DNA of 64,000 nt from Massospora cicadina (GCA_022478985.1 JAKSZP010015895.1:1-64000); one strand, 5' to 3'; counted from the first letter of the stretch, positions 1 through 10,884 are shown. A program made the numbers and translations. Notes: generated by a model from the sequence alone, not told the origin.

Positions 1-37
1 AACCATAAATTATTTTCTTCAAAACCAAATAATGAAG

Positions 38-1184
38 GAGGCATGGGCCTCTGGACTTCAAATCTCATGCCTGGCATATATGGGGAAGTTGTTTTATGAA
101 GCTAACACAGATGCACATGCGCTGCCTGACCCCCTAGCATGAGGTATAAACTGGTCAAAGGCCAAGGCCTCCAAGAGCTGGTCTCCCCTGATTGATACAT
201 GAATGGATGATGAACCACCCATGGATAACCTCCCAAAGGTGCCCACACTACTGGTGACTCTGCAATCAGGCGTGCACCAGGGCAGGTGGTCATTTGAACA
301 ATCAGACTGAGAGGCTGACCAAATTCAGAGGACATTAAAGCATGTAACTCTGCAATGATTTCTGCAACAAGCTGGGAGGAGTATTACCAAATTGCTGATG
401 AATATGCAACCAAGTCGATCAGAATTAGGTATAAATTGACACTGATAGGATATAACAGAATCCACACCCAAAACTGGGGCACAATCCGCCCACCCACCCC
501 ATAAATTCTAAATGACTGGACTACCAAAGGCCATGACACTAAATACCTGACAAGAGTTGATTTCAGGCCCTAAACTCATGATTGCACAGCCAAACAGCGT
601 TTGGTAACCTGGCAGATCCTAAATTGGGCATTCAAATTGGGCAAGCACAGTGGGCTGGACTACCAGCACAAAGAATGCCCCATATATACTGAACTGGAAG
701 CAGTCATAGCACACCATTATTATAATATGTGCCATGTTAAAAAATACTGGTCCATGATGTGATACATCCTATCAGGCAAACATTCACCACTGGGTATACA
801 TCCATTGCAGGACCTGTTCTTTACAAAAACCTTGAGAATGGCTCCGATCCAACTACAAGTCTTCATTTACCATTATTGTGTATAGGTAATTCACTGTGCA
901 CTCATCACCAAGGTTTTGAGCAATAGCGCCCCCCATCACAGAGGTTTGGTATTGGAGACCATTTGGATTATCTCCGATCAGCTCCACCAGATCTCAAAAT
1001 TCTTGTGCATAATCTCTGGGTGTTATAAGGCTACACATTTGGCTTTCCCTGCTAGATCGCTCATTGCATGTGATGAAGCTACTAATTGTCTGAGAATAGT
1101 ATGGCCTGTAAGCCTGCCGCTTCTAGAACCATGGCTAGCAATGGCAATTACCAATCAGCAATGGTCAGAGGTGCTAGAACTCTA
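38..1184 (+). pseudogene. Unrecognised degenerate coding remnant
   Basis: A plus-strand coding trace runs through this stretch. From about 361 to 1184 a single frame stays open apart from four stops and contains segments such as YTELEAVIAHHYYN and HHRGLVLETIWIISDQ. Upstream, another frame (about 38-350) reads EAWASGLQISCLAY and EADQIQRTLKHVTL. The final 89 codons (916-1184) are free of stops. I recognise no domain. Because everything else here is transposon-derived, a decayed mobile-element protein is the likeliest explanation, but that is inference. An AATAAA-like signal follows near 1270. Confidence 0.3.
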
Positions 1185-1296
1185 GCAGCCTGAAACCCCA
1201 ATCCTTTTTACTCTTGGCCAAATTGCCTATATTCCACCCTATCCTCTTACTTTCCCTCAACTTCTAATTTAATAAAGTATGGAGTTTTATAAAAAA

Positions 1297-1366
1297 ATAG
1301 CATAATCAGCTCAGCTTTTGGCTCTAAACTTCAACTCTATAAAAGGTTAGTTGTTTGAATCCTGGC
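1297..1366 (+). other. tRNA-like (pol III promoter-like) sequence
   Basis: The stretch has an A-box-like AATCAGCTCAG and, about 45 nt later, a B-box-like TTGTTTGAATCCTGG at the spacing found in tRNAs. I cannot fold a convincing acceptor stem, so this is more likely the head of an old tRNA-derived SINE than a functional tRNA gene. It lies just upstream of the SINE insertion at 1436. Confidence 0.3.
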
Positions 1367-1435
1367 ATAATCACTTTTTATACCCATTTCTTAAACTCAC
1401 TGTCAATTCTGTCTGTCTGTCTATAATTAAATCTT

Positions 1436-1708
1436 TTTATTGTATTTTATTTGAGGTGGGCTGACCTGGGGATGATATCATATCAATTAATGGGAAAGGA
1501 GGATAAAATCTGAAAAACCTCCATGTGCAGCATATGATAGGCCAGGAACTCCATGGACCGCCTTTGCTATTTGCTATCTCAGTTTGAGGCATGGGTGTGC
1601 AACGCCAACAAAGTCATAATTGTCCCCTACCCAAAGTTCCTGTACTGGAATCAAACTCAGGGAGGCAGCAGTAGAGGTCCATATTCTACACTTGGGTATC
1701 CTCCCCTT
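1436..1708 (-). mobile_element. tRNA-derived SINE, copy a, with 16-bp TSD
   Basis: It is flanked by the perfect direct repeat TCTATAATTAAATCTT at 1420-1435 and 1709-1724, which fixes both ends. On the minus strand the head (from 1708) carries a B-box-like GAGTTTGATTCC, and the 3' end is CATCCCCAGGTCAGCCCACC followed by TCAAATAAAA. That terminal block matches the 3' ends of the Tad-like LINEs at 10.8-29.1 kb, so this SINE was probably moved by their enzyme. An internal motif, TTGCACACCCATGCCTC, is shared with SINE copies b and c. The TSD length points to target-primed reverse transcription. Confidence 0.75.
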
Positions 1709-1724
1709 TCTATAATTAAATCTT

Positions 1725-2334
1725 ACAAGCTCTATTTCAGACACTTATTGTCAATAAAAAAATTTTAAATTTGGCACACTTATGTATCTTCAATGTCAAT
1801 ACAATAATCCATCAAAAATTTTAATTTTCATGTTCAAAAAATTATATGTATCAAGTAAAAATTCCTATATATTTTTGATGGTAGTCAGTATATAGTTATG
1901 GCTGAGCAGTTTGATATTCAGTTGATTTAATATTTTATACTTTATAAAATCTGGGAATAATAATACACTTTTTCAATAAAATCACAATTAACTTTTAATA
2001 ACAGTTCTATATAAGATCTAGAACATATATGTCTAATGGTAATTAGATAGCAATTTGGCTGGGTATTTTCATATTCATTTAATTCAATTTTCATAGGTTA
2101 AGATAAGGGGTTGGTAGTTTTTGGCTGTTTTGTAAGTTCAATAATAGGTTTTTGCTGGGTGGTTTATTTTTTGGTTGATTCGATAGGCTTAATAGTTTCA
2201 GGTAAGTGATTGATGGTTTTGTTAATTTGGCAGGCTTAATTGACTTTAGCTAAGTGGTTGGAGGTTGGATTTTTAATAGACTTAATGGTTTCTGAACTTA
2301 TTGATAGCTATCTACCAATATAAAACTAAAATAA
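1725..2334. other. AT-rich stretch without a gene
   Basis: No open frame, RNA gene or recognisable repeat boundary is visible. From about 2100 onward, TTGATTCGATAGG-like phrases start to appear, so the right part probably belongs to the Helitron-type element that ends at 2615. Confidence 0.4.
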
Positions 2335-2615
2335 TTTAGAATCTGATTTATTTGATAGTTTTATTTGGCCGAGTGGGTTGATGGTTTTGGTCGAATCGAT
2401 AGGATACAGTTTAGCTTTGGGGGTGATTAGTTATTGGTTGATTTGATAAGTTCAGTTAGTTTTAGTTGAGTGGTTGGTGGTTTTGGTTGCTTTGATTGAG
2501 CAATTAAATTTGGCCGAGTAGTTTTGCTTAACTATATATAAAATCTAAATTAATCAAATTCGAATCATCTGAAATTCTATAGACACCTTAGCAAAGCACG
2601 GGTAACTCCGCTAGT
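2335..2615 (+). mobile_element. Helitron-type 3' end, copy 1
   Basis: This 280-bp block is repeated at 3705-3960. Both copies share phrases such as TGGTCGAATCGATAGG and GATAAGTTCAGTTAG and end with ACCTTAGC(A/G)AAGCACGGGTAA followed by CTAGT. An end in CTAGT after a conserved 3' subterminal block is the Helitron pattern. No Rep/helicase is encoded, so the element is non-autonomous. The true 5' end of this copy is not clear and may lie near 2100. Confidence 0.55.
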
Positions 2616-2889
2616 ATATATATATAAAACAAAGTCGTGTTAGTTACACCATTTATAACTCAAGAACGGCTGGACCGATTTTTTTTAGATGGTACGGATC
2701 GATTTTTTGATTTGTAGGATTTGTCTCCGCCCCAATAGCAGAATAAATATTAAAACATGAGAAATATATATATATAGATATACTCAGCACTGTATATTAT
2801 AAGTTGCTTATAGTTTACATTTGGACCCAATCCAGACATCTACTTAAAACACATTCACTGACGTATTCACTCATTGACTGACTGACATC

Positions 2890-3350
2890 TGAAACCTTCG
2901 AGTCTGATAGGTTCAATCTAATTAGGTGAGTGAGTTAGAATTGGTGAATATTATCAAGTATGAAACTATAGAGTATGATAGGCTCAATCTATTTGGGTGA
3001 GTTGGTAAGAATTGGCGAATATCTACTTAATAAAACACATTCACTCACTCACTGACTGACTGACTGACTGACATCTGAAACCTTCGAGTCTGATAGGGTC
3101 AATCTATTTGGGTGAGTGGGTGAGAATTGGCGAATATTTATCTAATAATTCACCAATTTGCTCACCTGAAGCTAATCGAGTTTGATAAGTTTAACCTATT
3201 TGGGTGAATGGATGAGAATTGGCAAATAAGATCAAATCTGAAACTATCGAGTATGATAGGTTTAATCTATTTGGGTGAGTTGGTGAGAATTGACGAATAT
3301 TATCTAATAATTCACCAAATTGCTCACCTGAAACTCAACAAAAATCAGTA
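2890..3350 (+). repeat. Degenerate ~100-bp minisatellite
   Basis: About five imperfect units contain GAGT(C/A)TGATAGG(T/G)TCAATCTA, then TTGGGTGAGT and GAGAATTGGCGAATAT. The later units also carry AATAATTCACCAA and TTGCTCACCTGAA. The short run ACTGACTGACTGACTGACATC lies between units. The array is confined to the Helitron-type element. Confidence 0.65.
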
Positions 3351-3490
3351 TTAGAGTATAAGTAGATTAAGTAGTTAGGATAAATCAGCTCACCAGCCAC
3401 GAGGGCAACAGCGGAGCTGTTAGTCTGAGTGGCTCGAGAGTAGCGCTGGCACAGCCTATAGGCTACAATGTGAGCTTATCATCTGATAAG

Positions 3491-3521
3491 CTAAATACCT
3501 TAGCGAAGCACGGGTATTTAG
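3491..3521 (+). other. Hairpin carrying a Helitron-type 3' motif
   Basis: CTAAATACC and GGTATTTAG form a perfect 9-bp stem around a loop containing TTAGCGAAGCACG. The loop holds the conserved block found at both CTAGT ends, but CTAGT itself is missing here; TTAGG follows instead. It may be a decayed third terminus. Confidence 0.55.
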
Positions 3522-3984
3522 ATGTTAGGTTTATATATTTTAAAAACCTGCCTAATTTGGTTCACTTAATTAATAAAATACTTTGGGCAAGTTAAGTAGA
3601 AGTTGATTTAGTAGTTTGGAAGATTAGTCACATACTCAATGATTTTAGGTATAAAGAGATGTTTCGGGTAGCAGTTTGGTGTTATTTGATTGATTCGATA
3701 GGTTTATTTTGTTTGGCCGAGTGGGTGATTGCTTTTGGTCGAATCGATAGGTCATAGTTTAGCTTTGAGGGGTGATGTTATTGGTTGTTTTGATAAGTTC
3801 AGTTAGATTTACCTGATGGTTGGTGGTATTTAATTGATTCGATTGAGCAATTAGATTTGGCTGAGTAGTTTTGTTTATCTATAATACAAAATCTAAATTA
3901 ATAAATTGAAAATCTGAAATTTTATAGACACCTTAGCGAAGCACGGGTAAATCAGCTAGTTTTTATATATATAGATAAGAGGGG

Positions 3985-4095
3985 ATGGAGGAAACAATGT
4001 TCATCCGAGTCAGATAGGGTTTGGAACCTGTTATGGCATTTGTTACCCCACCTTAGCTTGTGATTACAGGTGTGCGCAACCACACCCAGTTATAG
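3985..4095 (-). ncRNA. SRP RNA (7SL) Alu-domain-like sequence
   Basis: On the minus strand, GGGTGTGGTTGCGCACACC followed by TGTAATC matches the 5' Alu domain of SRP RNA. GGGTGTG and CGCACACC form a stem with a GTTG loop, in the same place as the GGGCGCG-GUGG-CGCGUGCC hairpin of vertebrate 7SL, and the UGUAA turn follows directly. The next segment, AAGGTGGGGTAAC, resembles the second Alu-domain hairpin. I see no convincing S domain, so this is more likely a truncated, 7SL-derived retroposed copy or SINE than a working SRP RNA gene. The right-hand limit on the minus strand (near 3985) is uncertain. Confidence 0.5.
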
Positions 4096-4918
4096 AAGTC
4101 ATCTGCTGATGGTGACTAAAAAAAGGTTACTTATACATTGTTATGGCAAAACTTGATGGTTCTGCAACAATACTTGGATTCGAATATTTTTAAATAGATA
4201 AATGTGTGCTTGCTTTTTTGAACTTTTGATTATCTCAAGTAAGATTTTATTTACTTAAAAGATGGATCAGTTTCAAAAAGGCCTAATTAGATCAGGTGAG
4301 CATAATAAATGTCGCCACTTGAACTAAAAATTGCACCACCAAGTAGATAATAGCTAAAGCAACTTGCAAGGTGGTAAAATGACATGAAATGAGATTATTG
4401 TGGGTACTTTGTACAAGTTAAAATTCTAAATAGATCCCTATCATAGATCAGATGGGGGTATGTAATTAGTTAAAGGATCAAGATCAAACCTTAGAGAGAT
4501 CTTAAGTTTATTCTCCACTTTCAATCATCAGATCTGTAGTTATTTATTATAAAAACTATCTAATATTAGTCTAAAATCTAGATGTCAGAACTATTTTAGA
4601 TATTCTCTTTATTATATTATAGTAATATCATTTAAGCTACTAAATTAATTTATAGATATATATAGAGTAAAGATTAGTTAAGTTGGTTCAGCTTAGTCAA
4701 GATATAAAGCAAAGATATATTAAATAGTAGTAATTTAAACTTTACTTTTATATCAACATATATTACTATAAAGAGCTTTAAATTGAACCAATCCTATTAG
4801 ATTTTTAATTTTTAGCTAATCAAATATATCATTAGATTGTATCATATGAATTCCTTATTGAATAGTTGGTAAAAAGCTAATTGATCATGTTATAATTCTT
4901 TAAAACAATAATAATATT
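4096..4918. other. AT-rich stretch without a gene
   Basis: No coding frame or RNA gene is visible. The only notable feature lies at its right edge, the tiny insertion at 4919-4973. Confidence 0.4.
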
Positions 4919-4973
4919 GATCCTAGATAAGTTTTTTTAGTACTAGATGGTCCCAAGATCCTAGATAAGTTTT
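4919..4973 (-). mobile_element. Micro-retroposon, copy 1 (about 20 nt plus TSD)
   Basis: The direct repeat GATCCTAGATAAGTTTT (4919-4935 and 4957-4973) brackets TTTAGTACTAGATGGTCCCAA. Read on the minus strand the insert is GGGACCATCTAGTACTAAA with a longer A-run shared with the repeat edge. The same CATCTAGTACT plus A-run occurs at 30254-30273 (minus) and 58128-58146 (plus), each with its own unrelated direct repeat. Confidence 0.7.
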
Positions 4974-5203
4974 AATCTTTAATGGATAGTGCTGAGAACA
5001 TTTTGGATATCTATATCTACTAAAACTATATAATAGTTAGTAGCTAATTTTAAAATCATAAAATGAGTTGGAGTTTATATGAATATAATACTCCTCAATC
5101 TGTAGTTTGAACTGGGCAAGTATTATCAGTTCTCTTATTATCCTTTCATATGTTATATTTCTAAGTAAGTTATTTATATCTCACAGATACTAATATATAC
5201 TAG

Positions 5204-6402
5204 AATTAAGAAGACCAGCCTATTTAGATCGAGTGTCACTTAAGATTCAAATCGCTATTGCAGTCATCGATATTATTCGTCATTTAAACTATACTTATGG
5301 TTCAAATTTAGGTGCAGATTTTTGTAAATTTAGTGCATTTTTATATTTCTTTACCTTTCATGCTAATACTTTCTTAAATACCGCAATTGCTCTAAACTTA
5401 CAAATCATCTATCTCCATGAATGGCTCCCATTTCAGCATCTTGGATTTTACTTATATATAATCCCAATTCTACTTGCTATGACTATAGATCTAGTACCTT
5501 TCATTAAGTCGTTTTATTTATTATTAATAATATAGCGTTGGATGCTTATGGAGAATCTTATAATGGCTTTTGCTTTCTTAAGCTTAGCTTAAAAAACCGT
5601 GAAATGATGAAGATTTTCTTCTATATGCAACTAACCTTCCATTATTGATATACTGCTTTATTATTCCAGTCATTCTGATGCTTAAACTTTTTTTGACCAG
5701 ATATAACTATGAAGATATTCAAGGCTCAGAAACACATCCTCTTTTATCACCAATACGAAATCTACTATCAAGAACTCTAGGATTCAGAGTGTAAGAATTT
5801 TGTTAATTATAGCTAACTTTTCTCCAAGCTCACTTTATCCTTTAGCTTGCTCTTTATGTCATACAGGAGTTATATTTAGCAATATTTATATCTCTTTTAA
5901 TAACCAATATAGCCCTGTACTTGGGTCTAGTGGATATTTTGGCCTCAGTATCTATGGTTTAGTAAATCTTTTATGTTTTTTACTTGATCCTTATATTCAA
6001 GAATCTTGGAACCCTCCACAACTTCTCATTGATGAGCAAATCAATACATACTCTGAGCAAGAACTAAATCCTAATACTGAAAGAACTAAGCTATATTCTG
6101 ACTATAGTGTCACTATAGAATCAAGCTCTGAGTTAGAAAATAGACTCTCAGACCAACAAGCAACAAGTTCAAGATCAATTGTATCAAGTTTTATAAATGG
6201 TAACTCAAACCAAAAACAGTGTACCAAGTCTGAAAAGCCAGAAAAGCCTAAGAAAACTGTTAGATTTGACCTTGACTCAAAAAGATACTATATTACACCA
6301 ATTCCTATCCCTGGTGCAAGAAGCCCTGATGAGTATAGAAGAGAGGTTTGGCATACAACTTATCTTCACCTGGATATAAGAAAGCAGTTTAGGCTCAATT
6401 AA
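5204..6402 (+). pseudogene. Seven-helix receptor (fungal GPCR-like), frameshifted
   Basis: The pieces, read in order, look like a family A-like fungal receptor. The first (about 5204-5510) contains a helix with DIIRHL, then ADFCKFSAFLYFFTFHANTF as helix 3 with the usual Cys, and FYLYIIPILLAMTID as helix 4. The second (5540-5630) has GESYNGFCFLK, the extracellular loop 2 Cys. The third (5625-5790) holds helix 5, LPLLIYCFIIPVILM. The last (5800-6402) has helices 6-7 (LLCFLLDPYIQESW) and a long Ser/Lys-rich tail ending near RKQFRLN. The pieces are in different frames. The only gaps that could be spliced are 22-28 nt, too short for ordinary introns, so I favour a pseudogene. A CACAG or CTAG acceptor near 5203 suggests missing upstream exon(s) for helix 1. 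The ligand is unknown. Confidence 0.55.
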
Positions 6403-6624
6403 ATAAAGTTCATATCTTTATACTATTAAATTTTCATGAAATATTATAAGTTCTTATACCCTCTATAGATATAAAAGATTTAAATTAAATTTTACATATA
6501 AAATGTACTAAAATAATTCAGTTTTTATTATCTATGCATAACTTTAAGGACAATAAAGGTATGCTAATGATAATAAAATACTTTATGATATATACAAATA
6601 ATATATATAAAGACTGAAAGTAAC

Positions 6625-6930
6625 TATTATGAGAAGGATTTCTAATGGTAGTTTATAAGCCCAGTGCCATTGCCTCCCTGGTTTGATACTGGTGGTGACC
6701 CTAATCAGGGTACAATTTGATATAATTAAAGTTTGCACACCAATGCCCAGAAATTGAGACAACAAAAATAATGCAGTTCATGGAGTACCTGCCCTATCAG
6801 AAAACTGCATGTGGTGGTTTTACAGGGTTTAACTCATCTATCTTCCTTTCAATTCTCTTTATTGGTAAAGTAACTTTGTCCTTAGGTTGAACTACCCTAG
6901 ATAAATGAAATAATAATCATAAGTTTTTTT
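6625..6930 (+). mobile_element. tRNA-derived SINE, copy b
   Basis: A head with a B-box-like CTGGTTTGATACTGG is followed by TTGCACACCAATGCCCAG, shared with copies a and c. The 3' end, TTTGTCCTTAGGTTGAACTA followed by CCCTAGATAAATGAAATAAT, resembles the LINE tail ATTTGTCCCAAGGTTGGCCC. The exact left end and a TSD were not found, so the 5' limit is approximate. The 60-codon reverse ORF inside it is chance. Confidence 0.5.
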
Positions 6931-7076
6931 GTTTTTTACGTATAAAGAATAATTTAATATATATATATATATTACAATTAGATAGAAAGTATAAGTTATA
7001 TAGTACTATTATTTAACAATGTGATTCTGTGATAGTCTGTCAATATGACAATATCTTATATCTTGTATTTATTCAA

Positions 7077-8890
7077 GGTATGCTGACCAGGGGATGGACA
7101 TTACCAAAACTAAAACTAAACTAAAAACTTAACTAATTGGTTCAAACAAAATGCCCAAATGAGCAGATTGAGTGAACACTTTGAGCATACAACCAACCAG
7201 GTGGGCAGCAAAAACTGCTTATCCCTCCATGGCAGAAGGGGAAGGGGGATTGGGGGCTCATCTTCAGCAGCAGCTTCTTCCTCCCATAGTAGAGTGCATG
7301 TCAAGGCAGACAGTAAGGGCGTTGGGGCATCTGCAGCATGTGGTTCAATGTTGCTAATTATTGGTATTTTATGGAAATCGCCAGCTAGGTAAATGGCACT
7401 GATATATTTAGTTAAAGCTTTTTCAGCCTTAATGTGGGCATCTGGGAGTTTAACAAATGTAGCAATGTTGGTTTGGGTAATTTTCACTTTTAGGTTCTGT
7501 GCTTTAGTTGCCACATTATAAATAACATTGTTAACATTTTTGTTTAACTGTTTTACTATGATTTTACTCTTTTGAGTAAGACTTTTAGGGATAACAGGAG
7601 GTGGAATTCTTTCTGTGAGCATCGCCACTGATTTTGTGACAGCTTTATAAAGGAGATGACAATCTGGTGTTGCAGCTGCTTTGATTGCAAACTGGTGGTC
7701 ACTGCAAAATGATTCAGCGTTTGTCTGTGGGGTATATCATTGAGGGGGGTATTTGGCATCCCATTCTGCATTAATGAACTGCTCAATTTGCAGAGATGGT
7801 TCTTCAATGAGCTTACCTGATTTGTCAATTTTAGCTAATAACTTCCATGAGTTTTGGTTTTTTAGATTGGGGAATCAGCGTATAGTTGAGGTTTGGTTGA
7901 TTCATTTGAGGAAGCATAGGACCAAACTGGGATCCAATCTGATGCTTGATTGGAGGAATCATTTGTGGCATTGGGGCAAGGAGGAGGCTGATTGGTAGCT
8001 GCAGGTGCAGCTGCAGCTTCCAATTTTAGGGGTGGGGGAGGTAGGATTGTGCCCCATACTGAAACTTGTACAGGGTGGGTGGCAGATTGGAGGTTGGTGG
8101 ACAAGTCATCTGATCTATCAGAAGTGGCTAAGAAGGGGTACTTGCATTTTGAATGGTCCAACTTGAAACATGGCAGATAGATCTTCTGCCCACCCTCAAA
8201 GTGGGCCCAAAATGGATGGTTGGATGCTGAAGGAATAACGATGCAAGGGGGAATTGACATGGCAATTTTATTAAATTTAGGGCTGATTGTGGCATATGCC
8301 CAAGGCCCAGTGAGTTGTGTGGCCCCATTTGTGACCACATGTATAAGATGAGGTTGGAGCCATAAGCTGCCAAACTATCCATCAGCTCCTGGTGGAGCAC
8401 TTCAGGGAGGAGATGGGTGGAAATTTCAGCAAACTGGACCACCAAAGTGGTGTCCGCTGGGAGCCAAGTCTAAGTTGTAGGGAAAGGGGTGCTCTGGAAT
8501 ATCAGGGGCACAGTTGCTGCAGTGGCAGCATTGGCTTTGCAGGTAAAGCTGAGGTCAAAATACTCTTGTAGAGGTGAAAATCTATAAATCTGGCAGGTGT
8601 CATCACCACCTGTGCCATTTCAATAATGGCTTGGTCATGGTATGGGAATAGTTTCCCATATTTGACCCTTAGGCTGTAGCGCATGTTGCTATGGGGGAGC
8701 ACTAGGGGGCAGCAAGGTACTGCTTGGGTATGAGTAAGGTGGGTATTGAGATCCTTGGGAGGAACAAATTGTCCCATAGGTTTGGAATGACTGGGTGAAC
8801 TAGTCCTAGCACATTTCCCTGCCGGACAGAAAGTGGTGGGGGGGAGTTTTGCCGCTGTCCCACACTGGAGCAGCTGGCAGAGAATCTAAG
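7077..8890 (-). mobile_element. ORF1-only LINE-related element
   Basis: This minus-strand element has a long ORF1-like region (8777 to about 7130) and then, at 7077-7105, the tail GGTAATGTCCATCCCCTGGT followed by CAGCATACC. The LINE at 10.8 kb has the same tail at 15993-16020. No endonuclease or RT sequence lies between ORF1 and the tail. It therefore looks like a non-autonomous element that keeps ORF1 and the 3' recognition sequence of its partner LINE, comparable in design to mammalian HAL1. A truncated relative lies at 61700-62280. The 5' end (8890) is an estimate. Confidence 0.5.
7130..8777 (-). pseudogene. LINE ORF1-like RNA-binding protein
   Basis: Three overlapping frames give one protein interrupted by frameshifts. 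The N-terminal part (8777-8502) reads MGQFVPPKDLNTH. The middle part (8445-7862) contains VVQFAEISTHLLPEVLHQEL, SPKFNKIAMSIPP and a zinc-knuckle-like IYLPCFKLDHSKCKYPF in which only some of the Cys/His ligands of a CCHC finger remain. A Pro/Ala-rich linker follows. The C-terminal part (7628-7116) has TNIATFVKLPDAHIKAEKAL and EPHAADAPTPLLSAL. The arrangement (globular domain, knuckle, linker) fits the nucleic-acid-binding ORF1 of Tad-like LINEs, though it differs clearly from ORF1 of the three LINEs at 10.8-29.1 kb. The C-terminal part recurs at 61.8 kb. Confidence 0.45.
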
Positions 8891-10702
8891 GACATCAGAG
8901 CAAAACTACAATGGGTAATTTGAATTAGTTTTATTTGTTCATGTAATTTTGCTCAGAAAGTTATGCCATGTAGAAGAAAGACTCTAATATCTTATATTTT
9001 ATTGGCTTATAAATTGAAAATACTTTTTATTATATACGTTTTTAATTGATAGTTTATCTTAAAGTCAACAAAGTTTATAACACATAAAATTAAGCCTAAT
9101 ATAGATTTAAAACAGTTTCTGTTTATATCTAATAATTAATACACAGTTTATAGTATATATTTCTGACTTATACAAGGACAGAGATTGGTATAGAATACAA
9201 GATAATGAGTTTAGCATTTAAGAAATGTATTTATCAATATACTGGATAATATATAGGGTCTGTAGATTGAACTGTCTTTCTTTGATAAATTTAAAATTAC
9301 TTGATTGTATTTTAAGCTATGTTTATTAAAAGTTAACATGGGTTGGGATACTTGTTATTGCCTTATCTAATATATATATATATATATAATGAATAATAAC
9401 CATTATATTTCACTAGTGATATTTTTTTACATATTTGTAGAAGTATATAACAATAACGTTCACTATAAATATTATTGTAAGGCTCCAGGTGACAGCCATC
9501 AAGATGGACAGGGGTGTCCATTCCTTTAGGACAAGAAAGGTTTAAATACCAAATACCTGCCCCTCATCCAGATCTCTGACCTAGCCATACCCTTGATGAG
9601 AGATAGGTGGCTGCTGCTTCTCCTTAATTGCCACATACTTTTTCCTCATCCACCCTTTAACCTAAACACACCCAAGTTACAAAATCTTCAGATTTTAATT
9701 AAAGAAAATCAAAATAGTTTGTGCAGACTTTGGAATCTTTAAGAAGTTCTCTACTGCAGTTTCTAATTTTCTGACCCCATCAGGTGATTCACCCAGAAGT
9801 CTACTGAGTAGCAAAAATATAACTAACAATTCTTATTCAGGCACAAATATGAAAAAAAGGTCTAAACAAAGATTAAATCTGACACTCCATTTCAAAATTA
9901 AAAAGGCAAACTTGGACATTTGAAATTTGGTAAAATGATATAAGAATAGCTTAGAAACTTCAGTGATGCTATTGAGGGTAAATTAGCACCTGAACCCATT
10001 AATTAACAGATTAAAAATTATAAGTTACTCCCTGCTAGTTTGGTTGTGATAAGAAGCTCTCCCCCATCACAACATAAAAATTAGCACCCTGATAATTATA
10101 GGATATTGTGCTATTCTTTTATCTAGTTTTTCTATTAGCTTAATATATATATATGAGTAATTTTCTCTAGGTTGTTTTTACATTAAACAGAAAATGGGCA
10201 ACATCTTTCTAGATTGGATCTTTTCCAACACCTTCTTTAATGTATCCATCCATAGTTTTTTGAAATTAGTGTCCTGTGGATCTTGGCTACCCTTATAGTT
10301 TTATCATAGCCACAAAAGAAGCCTGGTACTTCCTTATAGTACTGAGTTCCTAGCTTTTATAGACTTTTATTATGTTTTCAATGTCTAGCAGTATGTAGTA
10401 GTAAAAATAGTTTTAGTATTTATTCTTAAATTGGTAGGAGTATAATAACATATAATCACATCCATTTTTAGATTGAGGAGGTTGACTTTAAAAATCCTTA
10501 CATAAAGATTCTGTTATATGCAATATTTTATTTCTCTTACATCAATGTGATAAAATTGTTATTATATAAAATGCTATACATTATTAGAATTATAAAAAAA
10601 TATGGTAAGTTAGGTTGTGATAAATTATGCCAACAATGTCATCTTTATATATCAAGTAAAAGAGTAAATCTATAAAAAAATATTTGCTAATATTAATATA
10701 TT

Positions 10703-10703
<1 letters not shown>
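8891..10703. other. AT-rich stretch without a recognised gene
   Basis: A (TA)n run lies at about 9372-9389. A less AT-rich patch at 9480-9680, beginning GGCTCCAGGTGACAGCC, has no open frame I recognise and could be a decayed exon, promoter or repeat. Nothing else can be supported. Confidence 0.35.

Positions 10704-10797
<94 letters not shown>
10704..10797 (+). repeat. (AAT)n array at the LINE-1 5' end
   Basis: The array has about 31 trinucleotide units with one interruption (AATGATAAT). It abuts the first bases of the plus-strand LINE (CTTAGAGCTTTTCTTTC). The Leu- or Ile-rich frames across it are artefacts. Confidence 0.9.
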
Positions 10798-10884
10798 CTT
10801 AGAGCTTTTCTTTCTTGTAACAATCACTTTAGTTACTACAATTCAATTTGAACAGCACATTTTGGATAATCACAAACAGGAAAG

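Larger units (their letters stand above)
2616..3960 (+). mobile_element. Non-autonomous Helitron-type element, copy 2
   Basis: It starts directly after the CTAGT of copy 1 with a TA-run and AAAACAAAGTCGTGTTAG, followed by AACTCAAGAACGGCTGGACC, and finishes with GGGTAAATCAGCTAGT at 3960. The interior holds a degenerate minisatellite (2890-3350), a hairpin containing the same TTAGCGAAGCACGGG core (3491-3521) and the 3' block shared with copy 1. It has no coding capacity. Arrangement of two copies in direct contact, with the second beginning where the first ends, is a known Helitron habit. The 5' boundary is approximate. Confidence 0.5.

Noticed and set aside
1297..1366. Functional tRNA gene
   Set aside because: A- and B-box-like motifs are present but no proper acceptor stem or anticodon arm could be formed.
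3029..3075. Possible CRISPR-like array (CACTCACTGACTGACTGAC)
   Set aside because: It is a short simple repeat inside a degenerate minisatellite, with no constant repeats and unique spacers; the context is eukaryotic.
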